Assembly: GCF_018130145.1 (NCBI RefSeq)
Contig: NZ_JAFCMB010000003.1
Location: 496,001-560,000 of the forward strand
DNA: 64,000 nucleotides
Source of the DNA: Bradyrhizobium sp. AUGA SZCCT0176
GTDB taxonomy: Bacteria; Pseudomonadota; Alphaproteobacteria; Rhizobiales; Xanthobacteraceae
Direction of reading: 5' to 3'
Part shown: positions 39,493 through 48,181 of the stretch, one piece after another
Position numbering within the stretch: the first letter of the stretch is position 1
Layout of the letters: each line of letters opens with the position of its first letter
Translations under genes and position numbers: made by a program
Notes under the pieces: model-generated
Database searches by the model: none
Seen by the model: only the letters and a program-made list of their open reading frames with translations
What the model was told of the DNA's origin: nothing

Positions 39493-41160
39493 GTGTTCAA
39501 TCTGCAAAAGAAAGCAAACACCCAAAGCGCGCTTGCCCAAGCCGCTGCCATCAACAAGTCGCAGGCCGTGATCGAGTTCAAGCTCGACGGCACCATCGTC
39601 ACCGCGAACCCGAATTTTCTCGGCGCCGTGGGTTACACGCTGGCCGAAATCCAGGGCAAGCATCACGGCATGTTCGTCGATCCGGCCGAGCGCGAGAGCG
39701 CGGCCTATCGCGAATTCTGGGCGCGGCTGAACCGCGGCGAATTCCAGGCCGCGCAATACAAGCGGTTCGGCAAGGGCGGCCGCGAGATCTGGATCCAGGC
39801 GTCCTACAATCCGATCCTCGATAGCGGCGGCAAGCCGGTCGGGGTCATCAAGTTTGCGACCGACATTACGGCGCAAAAGATCCACAGCATGGAAGACGCC
39901 GGCAAGATCGCCGCGATCGGCCGGGCCCAGGCCGTGATCGAGTTCAACATGGACGGCACCATCGTCACCGCCAACGAGAACTTCCTCGGCGCGGTCGGTT
40001 ACCCGCTCGACGAGATCCAAGGCAAGCACCACAGCATGTTCGTGGTCCCGGAAGAGCGCGACAGCGCCGCCTATCGCGAGTTCTGGGCGCGGCTGAACCG
40101 CGGCCAGTACGAAGCCGCCGAATACAAGCGCCTCGGCAAGGGCGGCAAGGAAATCTGGATCCTCGCCAGCTACAATCCGATCCTCAACGAGGCCGGCAAA
40201 CCGTTCAAGGTGGTCAAGTTCGCCACCGACGTCACCGCGCAAAAGCTGAAGGCCGCCGACAATGACGGCCAGATCTCCGCGATCGTAAAATCGCAGGCCG
40301 TGATCGAATTCAACATGGACGGCACCATCCGCACCGCCAATCCGAATTTCTGCGCCGCGCTCGGCTATTCGCTGCCGGAAATCCAGGGCAAGCATCACGG
40401 CATGTTCGTCGATCCGAACGAGCGTAACGCACCGGCGTATCGCGAATTCTGGGAAAATCTCAACCGCGGCCAGTACCAGGCGGCGGAATACAGGCGGATC
40501 GCCAAGGGCGGCCGCGAAATCTGGATCCAGGCGTCCTACAATCCGATCCTCGACCTCAACGGCAAGCCGTTCAAGGTGGTGAAATACGCGACCGACATCA
40601 CCGCCCAGGCGATCGCGCGCAAGAAGGCCGAGAACGCCCGCGGCCTGATCGAGTCGGTGGCGGCGGGCAGCGAGGAGATGAGCGCCTCGATCCGCGAAAT
40701 CTCCGAGACCATGACCAAGTCCAAGGCGAATGCCGCGAACGCGACCGCCCGGGTCGAAGCCGCGGACGCGCAAGCCGTGAAGCTCAGCGCCGCTTCGCAG
40801 GCCATGAGCGGGATCGTCGAGCTGATCGGCAACATCACCGGACAGATCAACCTTCTGGCGCTGAACGCCACCATCGAATCGGCGCGGGCGGGCGAAGCGG
40901 GCCGCGGCTTTGCCGTGGTGGCCTCCGAGGTCAAGAACCTCGCCAATCAGGCCAAGCACGCCACCGACACGATCTCGAAGGAGATCGAACAGCTCAACGG
41001 CGTCGCCAGCGAAGTCGTGGGCTCGCTCACGGCCATCAAGGAGGCCATCGCCAGCGTCAACGAGTTCATCGCCTCCACGGCCGCCGCCGTGGAAGAGCAG
41101 AGCGCTGTCACATCGGACATGTCGTCCAACATGCAGCGCGCCTCCGCCGAATTGGCCTGA
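39493..41160 (+). CDS. Soluble chemoreceptor with three PAS domains (BdlA/Aer-like)
   Basis: This is a protein of about 555 residues without membrane segments. Three consecutive PAS repeats of about 121 residues (near 15-135, 136-257, 258-378) each show AVIEFxxDGTI, a GKHHxMFV motif, EFW.RLNRG and an EIWI.ASYNPIL core. A short methyl-accepting signalling domain follows with [35 protein letters not shown]. Such receptors sense redox state or oxygen and signal to CheA or, as in BdlA, to biofilm dispersal. The GTG at 39493 was chosen because GGAG lies 6 nt upstream; a TTG at 39415 would also be in frame. Confidence 0.92.
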   Translation: MFNLQKKANTQSALAQAAAINKSQAVIEFKLDGTIVTANPNFLGAVGYTLAEIQGKHHGMFVDPAERESAAYREFWARLNRGEFQAAQYKRFGKGGREIWIQASYNPILDSGGKPVGVIKFATDITAQKIHSMEDAGKIAAIGRAQAVIEFNMDGTIVTANENFLGAVGYPLDEIQGKHHSMFVVPEERDSAAYREFWARLNRGQYEAAEYKRLGKGGKEIWILASYNPILNEAGKPFKVVKFATDVTAQKLKAADNDGQISAIVKSQAVIEFNMDGTIRTANPNFCAALGYSLPEIQGKHHGMFVDPNERNAPAYREFWENLNRGQYQAAEYRRIAKGGREIWIQASYNPILDLNGKPFKVVKYATDITAQAIARKKAENARGLIESVAAGSEEMSASIREISETMTKSKANAANATARVEAADAQAVKLSAASQAMSGIVELIGNITGQINLLALNATIESARAGEAGRGFAVVASEVKNLANQAKHATDTISKEIEQLNGVASEVVGSLTAIKEAIASVNEFIASTAAAVEEQSAVTSDMSSNMQRASAELA

Positions 41161-41285
41161 TACGGGACAGCCAGCCCCTCGTATCGGCTCAATCAGCCTT
41201 CGGGAGCCATCCCGAAGGCGAGCTTAACCGGCACCGCAGGCGCAGAAGCGCAGCGGTGCCGGCTTTTTTATAGGGGGGCGTTCGC

Positions 41286-41669
41286 TCAGACCTGGTCCCA
41301 CCGCCGCGTCACTTCCGTTGAGCCCTCCACCGTGGCCTCGAAGATTGGCGACGCCAGCACGGCATGGATGTGTAGCATGTCGGTGCCGGAATTGCGGAAG
41401 CCGTGCAGTTGCCCGGCCGGCACGATCAGGGATTGCCCCGACGTGACGATGCTGCGTTCCTCGCCGAGCCACATCTCGGCCTCGCCCTCGCGCACGGTGA
41501 GCACCTCCTCTACGGGGTGCGAATGCGTCGGGGCGCCGGCGCCGGGCGCGATCCATTGCTCGAAGATGCACAAATGTGCCGCGCCGTTGCGCGCCGAAAC
41601 CAGCATGCGGGTTTCCACTCCCAGCCGCCATTGCTCCGGTGGCATATCCCTGACGTCGACCACCATCAT
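41286..41669 (-). CDS. Cupin domain protein
   Basis: The 127-residue single-domain cupin has the first metal motif THSHPVEEVLTVREGEAEMWLG (HxH...E) and the second around VPAGQLHGFRNSG. A mononuclear metal site and a dioxygenase or binding role are usual for the family, but the substrate is unknown. The start is at one of two adjacent ATG codons (41667-41669 taken), with AAGGG 7 nt upstream. It is divergent from an SDR gene, 153 bp apart. Confidence 0.85.
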   Translation of the reverse strand: MMVVDVRDMPPEQWRLGVETRMLVSARNGAAHLCIFEQWIAPGAGAPTHSHPVEEVLTVREGEAEMWLGEERSIVTSGQSLIVPAGQLHGFRNSGTDMLHIHAVLASPIFEATVEGSTEVTRRWDQV

Positions 41670-41822
41670 TGCCGGACCCTTTCGGTTGCCGTGACCTCGC
41701 GTGGTTTGAGAACGTGCGCCGGATGCGGCGCAGCATGCAAGCGCGGGCTGCCGGCAGGTTCGAGACACAATGAGCGGCGTGGGGTATAGAGCGAAAGAAT
41801 CAATCACCAGCGGACCCCCTCC

Positions 41823-42611
41823 ATGCCTCCTTCCCTATCAAAAGTCGCACTTGTCACCGGCGCCGCGCGTGGCATCGGGCTTGCGACCGCAAAACGCTTT
41901 CTCGCCGATGGCTGGCGGGTGGCGCTGCTCGACATCGAGGGCGAATTGCTGCGTGGCGCGGTCGCGGCGCTGGCCGATCCCGACAACACGCTGGCGCTGC
42001 ATTGCGACGTCAGCGATGCCGGCGCGGTGGCCTCCGCGATGACAAATGTGATCGGGCGTTTTGGCCGGCTCGATGCGCTGGTCAACAACGCAGGTGTCGC
42101 GGTGTTCGCACCCCTGCTCGAGACATCGGACGAGGACTGGAACCGGATCCTCGCGGTCAATCTCACCGGGCCATTTATCTGCACCAAGGCCGCAGCCCCC
42201 CTGATGCGCGAACATGGCGGCGGCGCAGTGGTGAACATCACGTCGATCTCGGCGGTGCGCGCCTCCACGCTGCGCTCGGCCTACGGCACCAGCAAAGCGG
42301 GACTTGCGCATTTGACGAAGCAGCTCGCGGTCGAACTGGCTTCGCTCGGCATCCGCGTCAACGCCGTCGCTCCAGGCCCGGTCGAGACCGCGATGGCGAA
42401 GGCGGTTCATACCCCGGAAATCCGCGCCGATTACCACGATGCCATTCCGCTCAATCGCTATGGCCTCGAAGAAGAACTGGCGGAAGCGGTGTTCTTCCTG
42501 TGCAGCGACCGTTCCAGCTACATCACCGGGCAGGTCCTGGCCGTCGACGGCGGTTTTGATGCCGCCGGCATCGGCTTGCCGACGCTGCGCGGGGAACGAA
42601 GGAACGGCTGA
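41823..42611 (+). CDS. Short-chain dehydrogenase/reductase
   Basis: The 262-residue classical SDR has the nucleotide-binding TGAARGIG near residues 12-19, NNAG in ALVNNAGVAVF, and the catalytic Ser-Tyr-Lys set in ITSISAVR and AYGTSKAGLAHL. The end has the common VFFLCSDRSSYITGQVLAVDGGF. It would oxidise or reduce a secondary alcohol/ketone with NAD(P); the substrate is not evident. It is followed after 63 nt by a small secreted protein gene. Confidence 0.92.
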   Translation: MPPSLSKVALVTGAARGIGLATAKRFLADGWRVALLDIEGELLRGAVAALADPDNTLALHCDVSDAGAVASAMTNVIGRFGRLDALVNNAGVAVFAPLLETSDEDWNRILAVNLTGPFICTKAAAPLMREHGGGAVVNITSISAVRASTLRSAYGTSKAGLAHLTKQLAVELASLGIRVNAVAPGPVETAMAKAVHTPEIRADYHDAIPLNRYGLEEELAEAVFFLCSDRSSYITGQVLAVDGGFDAAGIGLPTLRGERRNG

Positions 42612-42674
42612 CGGAGCCTTGCCGGACGCGCCAACGTTGACTAATTCAACAGCTCCGGGACGAAGGAGCCGCAC

Positions 42675-43112
42675 ATGCGAATGGCGCTCATCAAGGCAAT
42701 TGCTGTTGCGGCGGCGCTGTGCGCTGCGGTTTCACCTGTTCGTGCCGAGGTGCGCATCCTCGCCAGCCCCGGCGGACAGGTCGGCCCGTTTCTCGACCTG
42801 TTCGAGCGCCTGCGCGCGTCCGGCGAGCGCGTCGTGATCGACGGGCCATGCCTGTCGGCCTGCACGCTGGTGCTGAGCACGGTGCCGAACGAGCGCATCT
42901 GCGTGACGCGCCGCGCCGTGCTCGGCTTCCACGGCGCGCGCTCGATCGACCGCCGCGGCCGGATGTATGCCGAACCGGAAGCGTCGCAGGCGGTGCTGGA
43001 AGCCTATCCGGAGCCGGTCCGTAACTGGATCAGCCGCCGCGGCGGATTGACGTCGCGGATGTTGTTGCTGCGCGGGCGCGAACTCGCCGCGATTTACCCG
43101 TCGTGCAGGTGA
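42675..43112 (+). CDS. Small secreted protein, ClpP-like fold possible
   Basis: The 145-residue protein has a signal peptide (cleavage near VRA-EV). The mature part starts VRILASPGGQVGPFLDLFERLRAS and has GPCLSACTLVLSTVP followed by AVLGFHGAR. This arrangement (glycine-rich start, Ser-Ala-Cys, then a conserved His) is reminiscent of periplasmic proteins related to ClpP/crotonase-type serine peptidases, but the resemblance is weak. The real function is unknown. Ends before a palindromic repeat. Confidence 0.65.
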   Translation: MRMALIKAIAVAAALCAAVSPVRAEVRILASPGGQVGPFLDLFERLRASGERVVIDGPCLSACTLVLSTVPNERICVTRRAVLGFHGARSIDRRGRMYAEPEASQAVLEAYPEPVRNWISRRGGLTSRMLLLRGRELAAIYPSCR

Positions 43113-43128
43113 AGGGCTTTGTAGCTTT

Positions 43129-43217
43129 GTAGGATGGGTAGAGCGCAAGCGTGCCCACCAATCCCTGCGCGACGTAGATGGTGGGCACGGCGCAAGTGCG
43201 CCTTTGCCCACCCTACA
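43129..43217. repeat. Palindromic repeat (tgtaggatggg ... cccaccctaca)
   Basis: Outer arms tgtaggatggg and cccaccctaca flank an inner gtgcccacca/tggtgggcac inverted repeat. It lies between convergent genes and may terminate transcription in both directions. Confidence 0.75.
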
Positions 43218-43234
43218 ACGTCAATTACCCACCA

Positions 43235-43651
43235 TCATGACTGCATATCTGCCGGGCAGTTGACCATCCAGGGCGTGCCGAACTTGTCGACGCACATGCC
43301 GAAACCATTGGAGAAAAAGGTCTTGGCAAACGGCATCTTCACGGTGCCGCCATCGGCCAATGCCTTGAAGCGGCGTTCGGCATCGGCGGGATCATCGACC
43401 TGCAGCGCGACCGCAAAACCCTGCGGCTGATGGAAGTCGCCGGGAAATGCATCGGAGGCCATCACCACCTCGCCATCGACCGTGAAACTGGCGTGCATGA
43501 TCTTCTTCTTCCATTCCGCCGGGGTCGGCATGTCGGCCGGCCCGCCTTCATAGCGCATCATCGCGTCAACCTTGGCGCCGAGCACTTTTTCATAATACTT
43601 CAGTGCTTCCTCGCAATTTCCGTTGAAGAACAGATAGGGATTGACCTGCAT
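43235..43651 (-). CDS. VOC family protein (PhnB-like)
   Basis: The 138-residue protein of the vicinal-oxygen-chelate superfamily begins MQVNPYLFFNGNCEEALKYY, typical of PhnB-like members, and ends with DKFGTPWMVNCP, also conserved. The DNA-binding or enzymatic role of PhnB-like proteins is not settled. It is the last gene of a likely DoxX-SRPBCC-VOC operon (55 nt after the SRPBCC gene), a combination often seen next to ECF sigma or HxlR/ArsR regulators. Confidence 0.9.
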   Translation of the reverse strand: MQVNPYLFFNGNCEEALKYYEKVLGAKVDAMMRYEGGPADMPTPAEWKKKIMHASFTVDGEVVMASDAFPGDFHQPQGFAVALQVDDPADAERRFKALADGGTVKMPFAKTFFSNGFGMCVDKFGTPWMVNCPADMQS

Positions 43652-43706
43652 CGTTGGCTCCTTGGGTGGACAGATTTGGCGTGAACGAATTTGCGATGAA
43701 CGTACG

Positions 43707-44243
43707 CTACTTCTCGGTGAGCTTTTTCAGATTGGCAAGACCAGTCTCGAAATCCTTGCCGATCATGCGGTCCAGGTTCATGAACACCTGCATCACCTTG
43801 GACAGGAACACGGCGGGCCCGGTCATCGTCCAGGTCAGATGGGTAGCATCGCCCTGCGGCAGCATTGTGAATTCGGCGGTGTTGTGACCTTCGAACGGCT
43901 TGAAGAAATCGAGCTTGATGAGGATCCTCGAGGGCACTGACGTTTCGAGGATTTCCATGCGGCCGGACCCGACATTCTTGTTGCCGTCCCAGGCATAGAC
44001 CGCGCCCTTGCCGCTGTCGGCGCCGCCATAGGTGCGCTTCAGCGCCGGATCCCTGTCCTCATAGGGCGACCAGCTGCGCCATTGGTGAAAATCGTTGATC
44101 AGCGGAAACATCCGGTCCGCCGGCGCCTTGATGCTGATCGCGCGCTGGACCTGGAACGTATCCGGCTTGGTCGCGGCCAGAATCAGCACCGCGGCGATGG
44201 CAATCGCCAGTACGACGGCGACGATGGCAATGATGTCGAGCAT
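43707..44243 (-). CDS. SRPBCC (START-like) protein with N-terminal membrane anchor
   Basis: The 178-residue protein has one N-terminal transmembrane helix (about 3-24) and a START/Bet v1-like hydrophobic ligand-binding domain: VQRAISIKAPADRMFPLINDFHQWRSWSPYEDRDP at the beginning and the C-terminal helix MQVFMNLDRMIGKDFETGLANL. It resembles the polyketide-cyclase-like proteins of unknown substrate. It lies 24 nt after the DoxX gene and 55 nt before the VOC gene, so the three form an operon. Confidence 0.88.
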   Translation of the reverse strand: MLDIIAIVAVVLAIAIAAVLILAATKPDTFQVQRAISIKAPADRMFPLINDFHQWRSWSPYEDRDPALKRTYGGADSGKGAVYAWDGNKNVGSGRMEILETSVPSRILIKLDFFKPFEGHNTAEFTMLPQGDATHLTWTMTGPAVFLSKVMQVFMNLDRMIGKDFETGLANLKKLTEK

Positions 44244-44267
44244 GTCAGTCTCCGTACGGGCTGGTGA

Positions 44268-44702
44268 TTATGATGCAGGTCGGCGGCGGAAAGGAATGAA
44301 ATTGCGCAAGGCCGGATCGCGCAGCCACAACCCGCCCCATACCATCAGGCCGAGATAAAGCCCGAACAGCGTGTGGGTGAACAGCGGGCTGTCGATCCGG
44401 ACATGGGATGCCATCGCGCCGCCGAGATAACCGGTCAGCAGGATGGCGCCGAGGATCGAGGTCGGCGGTACCGAATACAGCACCGTGCAGACGATGGTGA
44501 TGATGCCGAGGCTGCGCGCCAGCGTTTCGCTCGAACCATAACCCATCTTGTCCATCGTTTCCGTGACGACCGGCCACGGCACCAGCTTGATGGCGCCGTC
44601 GAACAGCAGGAACACGATGACCAGGCCGGAGAGAGTACGGCCGATCAAGCGGGCAGTTTTGGCGACCGGCGCGGGCTCGGCAATCGCAGACATGGTGGAC
44701 AT
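44268..44702 (-). CDS. DoxX family membrane protein
   Basis: The 144-residue protein has four hydrophobic segments, the first containing LSGLVIVFLLFDGAIKLVPW, typical of the DoxX-like family. These small membrane proteins are of uncertain function, sometimes linked to thiosulfate or redox stress. A candidate ECF42-type promoter lies 31 nt upstream of the ATG (44733-44759), making this the first gene of DoxX-SRPBCC-VOC. Confidence 0.88.
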   Translation of the reverse strand: MSTMSAIAEPAPVAKTARLIGRTLSGLVIVFLLFDGAIKLVPWPVVTETMDKMGYGSSETLARSLGIITIVCTVLYSVPPTSILGAILLTGYLGGAMASHVRIDSPLFTHTLFGLYLGLMVWGGLWLRDPALRNFIPFRRRPAS

Positions 44703-44732
44703 GGCTTTCTCCTGTCATTTGCACAATTCCAG

Positions 44733-44759
44733 GACGAACGAGCCTGACGCAAACAGACA
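44733..44759 (-). promoter_or_regulatory. Candidate ECF42-type promoter TGTCTG-N17-CGTC (DoxX operon)
   Basis: TGTCTG (44754-44759) and CGTC (44733-44736) on the minus strand have a 17-nt spacer. The -10 context CTCGTTCGTCCTGG is nearly the same as TCGTTCGTCCTAGG before the sigma-factor operon (48182-48208). The fifth base of the -35 is T, not G. Confidence 0.55.
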
Positions 44760-44822
44760 GGCGGGCCGAACTTTTTTCAGCGGCCGCACCTCACGCCGCA
44801 CAAGCAATGGGAGGTGGGCCAC

Positions 44823-44939
44823 ATGAATCGACGGAGCACGCCGCCAACGCAGTCTCTGGCGAGGGCATCTCTGATCGAGATGGCACACATCACCATGGCC
44901 GATTTCATGCGTGCGATCAGCGACATGCGATTGAAATAA
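44823..44939 (+). CDS. Possible small protein of 38 residues
   Basis: The ATG at 44823 is preceded by GGGAGGTG with ideal spacing (7 nt) and opens a 38-codon frame ending in TAA at 44937-44939. The peptide is Met-rich and helical (SLIEMAHITMADFMRAISDM). I know no family. The strong ribosome site is the main argument; codon use alone is not decisive. Confidence 0.35.
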   Translation: MNRRSTPPTQSLARASLIEMAHITMADFMRAISDMRLK

Positions 44940-45040
44940 CCGCGCGCCTGGCACGAACCTTTCATCGCGAAGGCGCGACTAACGGCTGTCAATCGAAACA
45001 GCCACCCCCGGCAAAACCCATCCATTCTGGAGCACGACCA

Positions 45041-45244
45041 ATGTCCTGCGAACAAACGACGCTTGTCAAAACAACCCGGCCTGAGGACTCGATGTCCTAC
45101 GCGATGATCGTCATCGGCGGCGGTGCCGGAAATCTCGCGGCAGCAATTTATTCTGCTGTTGCAAACGGCCTGCGTCGCGTCCTGACTGCGCAAGCGCCGG
45201 CGAGGGAACGCCATCTCCCGGCTGCATATTCTCAGCAGGGTTAA
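45041..45244 (+). pseudogene. Decayed flavoprotein-like fragment behind a copied globin leader
   Basis: The frame encodes 67 residues. The leader and first codons (attctggagcacgacca then ...cttgtcaaaac) copy those of the globin gene 300 bp downstream. The frame then switches to SYAMIVIGGGAGNLAAAIYSA, an FAD-binding Rossmann motif of the thioredoxin-reductase type, and ends early. A working flavoprotein would need about 300 residues, so this looks like a remnant joined to a duplicated globin start. Expression of the short peptide is possible but no function is implied. Confidence 0.5.
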
Positions 45245-45344
45245 TTGCGATCGCAGCTTCCGCGCAGCTTTTGATAGCGAAAGCACGGCCAACAAAATTC
45301 ATCGAAGACCAATCATTGCAGATCATTCATTCTGGAGCACGACC

Positions 45345-45770
45345 ATGACCCCCGACCAGAAAGCGCTTGTCAAAACGACCTGGAGCCTCGTGGTCCCGAT
45401 CGCCGATACCGCCGCGACATTGTTCTACGGCCGGCTGTTCGAAATCGACCCCTCGACGCGCCCCATGTTCAAGAGCACCGACATGCCGGAGCAGCGCAAG
45501 AAGCTGATGCAGGCACTGGCGACCGTGATCGGCGGTCTCGACAACCTCGCGCCGCTGATCCCGGTGCTGGAAACGCTCGGCAGGAAACATGTCGCGTACG
45601 GCGTCCTCGACAAGCATTACGATTCGGTCGGCGCCGCGTTGCTGTGGACGCTCGAACAAGGCCTGCAAACCGCGTGGACACCGCCTGTGCAGGACGCCTG
45701 GATCGCGGCATACACGGCGGTTGCCGGCGTGATGCGCAATGCGGCGAAGACGGTTCCGAACGCCGCATGA
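45345..45770 (+). CDS. Single-domain bacterial globin
   Basis: The 141-residue protein resembles Vitreoscilla-type haemoglobins and the globin domain of flavohaemoglobins. Proximal His82 sits in GRKHVAYGV and the CD1 phenylalanine at Phe42 (RPMFKS). WSLVVPIADTAATLFYGRLFE is the A/B helix region. It lacks a reductase domain. Likely roles are oxygen or NO binding. The ATG at 45345 follows GGAGCACGACC. Nearby is a decayed FAD-protein fragment with a similar leader. Confidence 0.9.
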   Translation: MTPDQKALVKTTWSLVVPIADTAATLFYGRLFEIDPSTRPMFKSTDMPEQRKKLMQALATVIGGLDNLAPLIPVLETLGRKHVAYGVLDKHYDSVGAALLWTLEQGLQTAWTPPVQDAWIAAYTAVAGVMRNAAKTVPNAA

Positions 45771-45851
45771 CCGGCGCCGCTGCTGCTTGTCGAACCTCGG
45801 GCGAGGTTGAGGCGACATAGGTCCGTTCATCTCGAACGAGAGTGGAAGGAC

Positions 45852-46148
45852 ATGGATCCGCAATTGGAGCTCGATTCGATCCTGATCGCCCTGCGCGGCG
45901 CAAGCCTCGAGGAGCAAGCGGAGATCGGCCGGGGCGATCTGGCGTCCCTGCTTCATGTCGCGCCGCCGCAACTGGTCGACAAGATCATCAAGATGGCGCG
46001 GCGCGACAACCGGGTCAGGAATGCGCTCGCCGCGTCACGCTATTATTGCGGCCTTGGAAAGACGATTTGCGACAAGATTGATTCGGTGGTCAGCGCGCCG
46101 TTTCCAGCGGCGCTTCAGCCCAAGCGGAAGCCGTCCTCCAGGCGCTAG
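45852..46148 (+). CDS. Hypothetical protein downstream of the globin gene
   Basis: This is a 98-residue protein of unknown function. The sequence is helical and charged (LDSILIALRGASLEEQAEIGR, VDKIIKMARRDNRVRNALAAS) with a single YYCGLGKTICDKI segment containing two cysteines, and ends in a basic tail. The ATG at 45852 has GGAAGGA just upstream. It lies 81 nt after the globin gene on the same strand and may be co-transcribed. Confidence 0.6.
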   Translation: MDPQLELDSILIALRGASLEEQAEIGRGDLASLLHVAPPQLVDKIIKMARRDNRVRNALAASRYYCGLGKTICDKIDSVVSAPFPAALQPKRKPSSRR

Positions 46149-46364
46149 CTATCGATCCTGCTTTCCAATTCCGTCCACGCAATCAGACCAGGCCACGCAG
46201 AACAACGTGAACACGAAGATGTTCCAGCTTGGCTGGATGTCACACCACGCCGCCACGACAGGAACGGGCAAGGCGAACAGAAGCGGCCGGGCGATCCAGC
46301 GCAGGCAGAAAAATCTCGCGCTGGCAGGTTCGCCGAAAGCGACTTTTCGCAGAATACCGATCAT
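46149..46364 (-). CDS. Possible small membrane protein
   Basis: The frame from the ATG at 46362-46364 gives 71 residues with two hydrophobic stretches (ARPLLFALPVPVVAAWCDI and WNIFVFTLFCVAWSDCV). It ends head-on against the stop of the plus-strand gene at 46148. There is no recognisable family and no strong ribosome site; a chance frame is possible. Confidence 0.35.
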   Translation of the reverse strand: MIGILRKVAFGEPASARFFCLRWIARPLLFALPVPVVAAWCDIQPSWNIFVFTLFCVAWSDCVDGIGKQDR

Positions 46365-46461
46365 CACGAGCCCGTGCTCCACCGTTGCCGATTGGTCGCG
46401 GGGCGTTAGGGCGCGGTTCAAATCCGGGAGGCCGGATGGCCTGACGCCGCGCGGAACGAGG

Positions 46462-47736
46462 CTATTTCCCGGCCTTGGCGCCGCGGGGCTTGCTGTCGCG
46501 CATCAGGCGGTCGAGATGCATGCGGATGTGGGCGGCTTCGGCCGAGGTGTTGGCCAGTGCGATGGCGCGGTCGAAGGCGACACGGGCTTCCTCGTTGCGC
46601 CCGAGCTGCATCAGGAAGGCGCCGCGCACGCCGAAGTAATGAAAGTAATTCGACAGCCGCGCCGCCAGCGGCTCGATCATGTCCAGCGCGGCTTCGGGAC
46701 CTTTCACCTTCGAAACGGCGACAGAGCGGTTGAGCGTCACCACGGGTGACGGCTGCATGATTTCGAGCGCGCCATACAGCAGATCGATCTGGGTCCAGTC
46801 GGTATCCTCAGGCTTTTCGGCGCGGGCATGCAGGGCGGATATCGCCGCCTGAATCTGATAGGGCCCGCTGCGGCGATGGCGCATCGCCTTGTCGATCAGC
46901 GCCAGCCCCTCGGCGATCATCTTGCCATTCCACAGCGTGCGATCCTGGTCGTCGAGCAGGATCACCGCGCCGTCGGCATCGAACCGCGCCGCGGCGCGCG
47001 CGTGCTGCAGCAACAGCAGCGCGGTCAGCCCCATGATCTCGGGCTCGCTCTGGAACAGCCGCAGCAACAGCCGCGCCAGCCGGATCGCTTCCTCGCACAA
47101 AGGACTGCGGATCTCGGCGGTATCGCCGCTCGCCGAATAACCCTCGTTGAAGATCAGGTAGATCATCGCGGCTACCGCAGCCAGCCGTTCGGTGCGCTCC
47201 ACCGCGCCCGGGGTCTCGAACGGCACATCGGCATCCGCGACGCGCGCCTTGGCGCGGGTGATGCGCTGCTCCATCGCGGCTTCCGAAACCAGGAAAGCGC
47301 GCGCGATCTGCTTGACGGAGAGGCCCGAGACGATGCGCAGCGCCAGCGCGATCTGCTGCGTTGCCGGCAAATCCGGATGGCAGCAGATGAACAGCAGCCG
47401 CAGAATGTCGTCACGGTAATGCGAGCCGTCGAGCCGCTCGGCGAGTTGCTCCTCGGCGTCGCCGGTATCCGAGATCGCGTGGTCGTCCTCGGGCAGCGGC
47501 TCCTGCTTGCGGCCTCGCCTGATGTCGTCGATCGCGACGTTGCGCCCGACCATGATCAGCCACGCCGCGGGATCGCGCGGCGGGCCATTCTGCGGCCAGC
47601 TCTTCAGCGCTCGCAGGCAGGCGTTCTGGAAGGCTTCCTCGGCGGTGTCGAGATTGCGGAAATAGCGCAGCAGCGCGCCGACCGCCTGGGGGCGCGCCGA
47701 GGTCAGCGCGCTATCGATCCAGGCGGTGTCGGTCAT
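46462..47736 (-). CDS. ECF42-type RNA polymerase sigma factor with C-terminal TPR-like extension
   Basis: The 424-residue sigma factor has sigma-2 (NLDTAEEAFQNACLRALKSW; AAWLIMVGRNVAIDDIRR) and sigma-4 (LRIVSGLSVKQIARAFLVSEAAMEQRITRAKARV) regions in the first 190 residues. A long helical extension (about 200-420) contains DUF6596-like EGYSASGD and TPR-like repeats (DLLYGALEIMQPSPVVTLNRSVAV). This architecture and the translationally coupled YCII gene define group ECF42. The extension is thought to control activity in place of an anti-sigma factor. ATGA overlap with the upstream YCII gene. Confidence 0.93.
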   Translation of the reverse strand: MTDTAWIDSALTSARPQAVGALLRYFRNLDTAEEAFQNACLRALKSWPQNGPPRDPAAWLIMVGRNVAIDDIRRGRKQEPLPEDDHAISDTGDAEEQLAERLDGSHYRDDILRLLFICCHPDLPATQQIALALRIVSGLSVKQIARAFLVSEAAMEQRITRAKARVADADVPFETPGAVERTERLAAVAAMIYLIFNEGYSASGDTAEIRSPLCEEAIRLARLLLRLFQSEPEIMGLTALLLLQHARAAARFDADGAVILLDDQDRTLWNGKMIAEGLALIDKAMRHRRSGPYQIQAAISALHARAEKPEDTDWTQIDLLYGALEIMQPSPVVTLNRSVAVSKVKGPEAALDMIEPLAARLSNYFHYFGVRGAFLMQLGRNEEARVAFDRAIALANTSAEAAHIRMHLDRLMRDSKPRGAKAGK

Positions 47737-48101
47737 TTCGGCACACTCCCCGGCGTGAACATGCCGACCGGGCGGATCTCATAGGCACCGCCGGGATTGG
47801 CCTTGCCGAGATCCCGCGCGACATCGAGCGCCGCGTCGAGATTCTCGCAATCGACGACATAGAAGCCGAGCAATTGCTCCTTGGTCTCGGCATAGGGGCC
47901 GTCGATCACGACCGGCGGATCGTCCTTGCGCAAGGTGGTCGCCGACGTGGTCGGCAACAGCCGCGCCACCGGGCCGAGCCGGCCCTGCTTGGTGAGCTTG
48001 TCCTGCACGACCCGCAGTTTCGTCATGACCGCGGCGTCCTGTTCCTTGGTCCAGGAACCCGTAAAATCTTCGTCGTGGTAGCAAAGGATGGCGTACAGCA
48101 T
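47733..48101 (-). CDS. YCII/DGPF-family protein coupled to the ECF42 sigma factor
   Basis: The 122-residue protein has VVIDGPYAETKEQLLGFYVVD, a DGPY version of the DGPF motif, and YEIRPVGMF near the end. Its stop overlaps the sigma-factor start by 4 nt, the arrangement expected for ECF42 loci. A candidate promoter of the same sigma factor lies at 48182-48208, with a dispersed repeat placed in the leader between promoter and ATG. Role unknown; the first gene of the operon. Confidence 0.92.
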   Translation of the reverse strand: MLYAILCYHDEDFTGSWTKEQDAAVMTKLRVVQDKLTKQGRLGPVARLLPTTSATTLRKDDPPVVIDGPYAETKEQLLGFYVVDCENLDAALDVARDLGKANPGGAYEIRPVGMFTPGSVPK

Positions 48102-48132
48102 GCGACCCGCATCTCCGTTGTCTCTTGATGAG

Positions 48133-48177
48133 GCATGATCTTATCGGAAAACCGGAGCCCACTTTTCCGGATCATGC
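48133..48177. repeat. Dispersed gcatgatc...gatcatgc repeat, copy 4, inside the sigma-operon leader
   Basis: It has the same ends and cggaaaaccgg / cacttttccgg centre as the copies around tolQ. If the promoter at 48182-48208 is right, this hairpin-forming element is transcribed as part of the YCII-sigma leader. Confidence 0.9.
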
Positions 48178-48181
48178 CTAG

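Noticed and set aside
39409..40959. Minus-strand frame of 516 codons opposite the triple-PAS chemoreceptor
   Set aside because: Antisense of a repeated PAS gene; its apparent internal repeats only mirror the PAS repeats.
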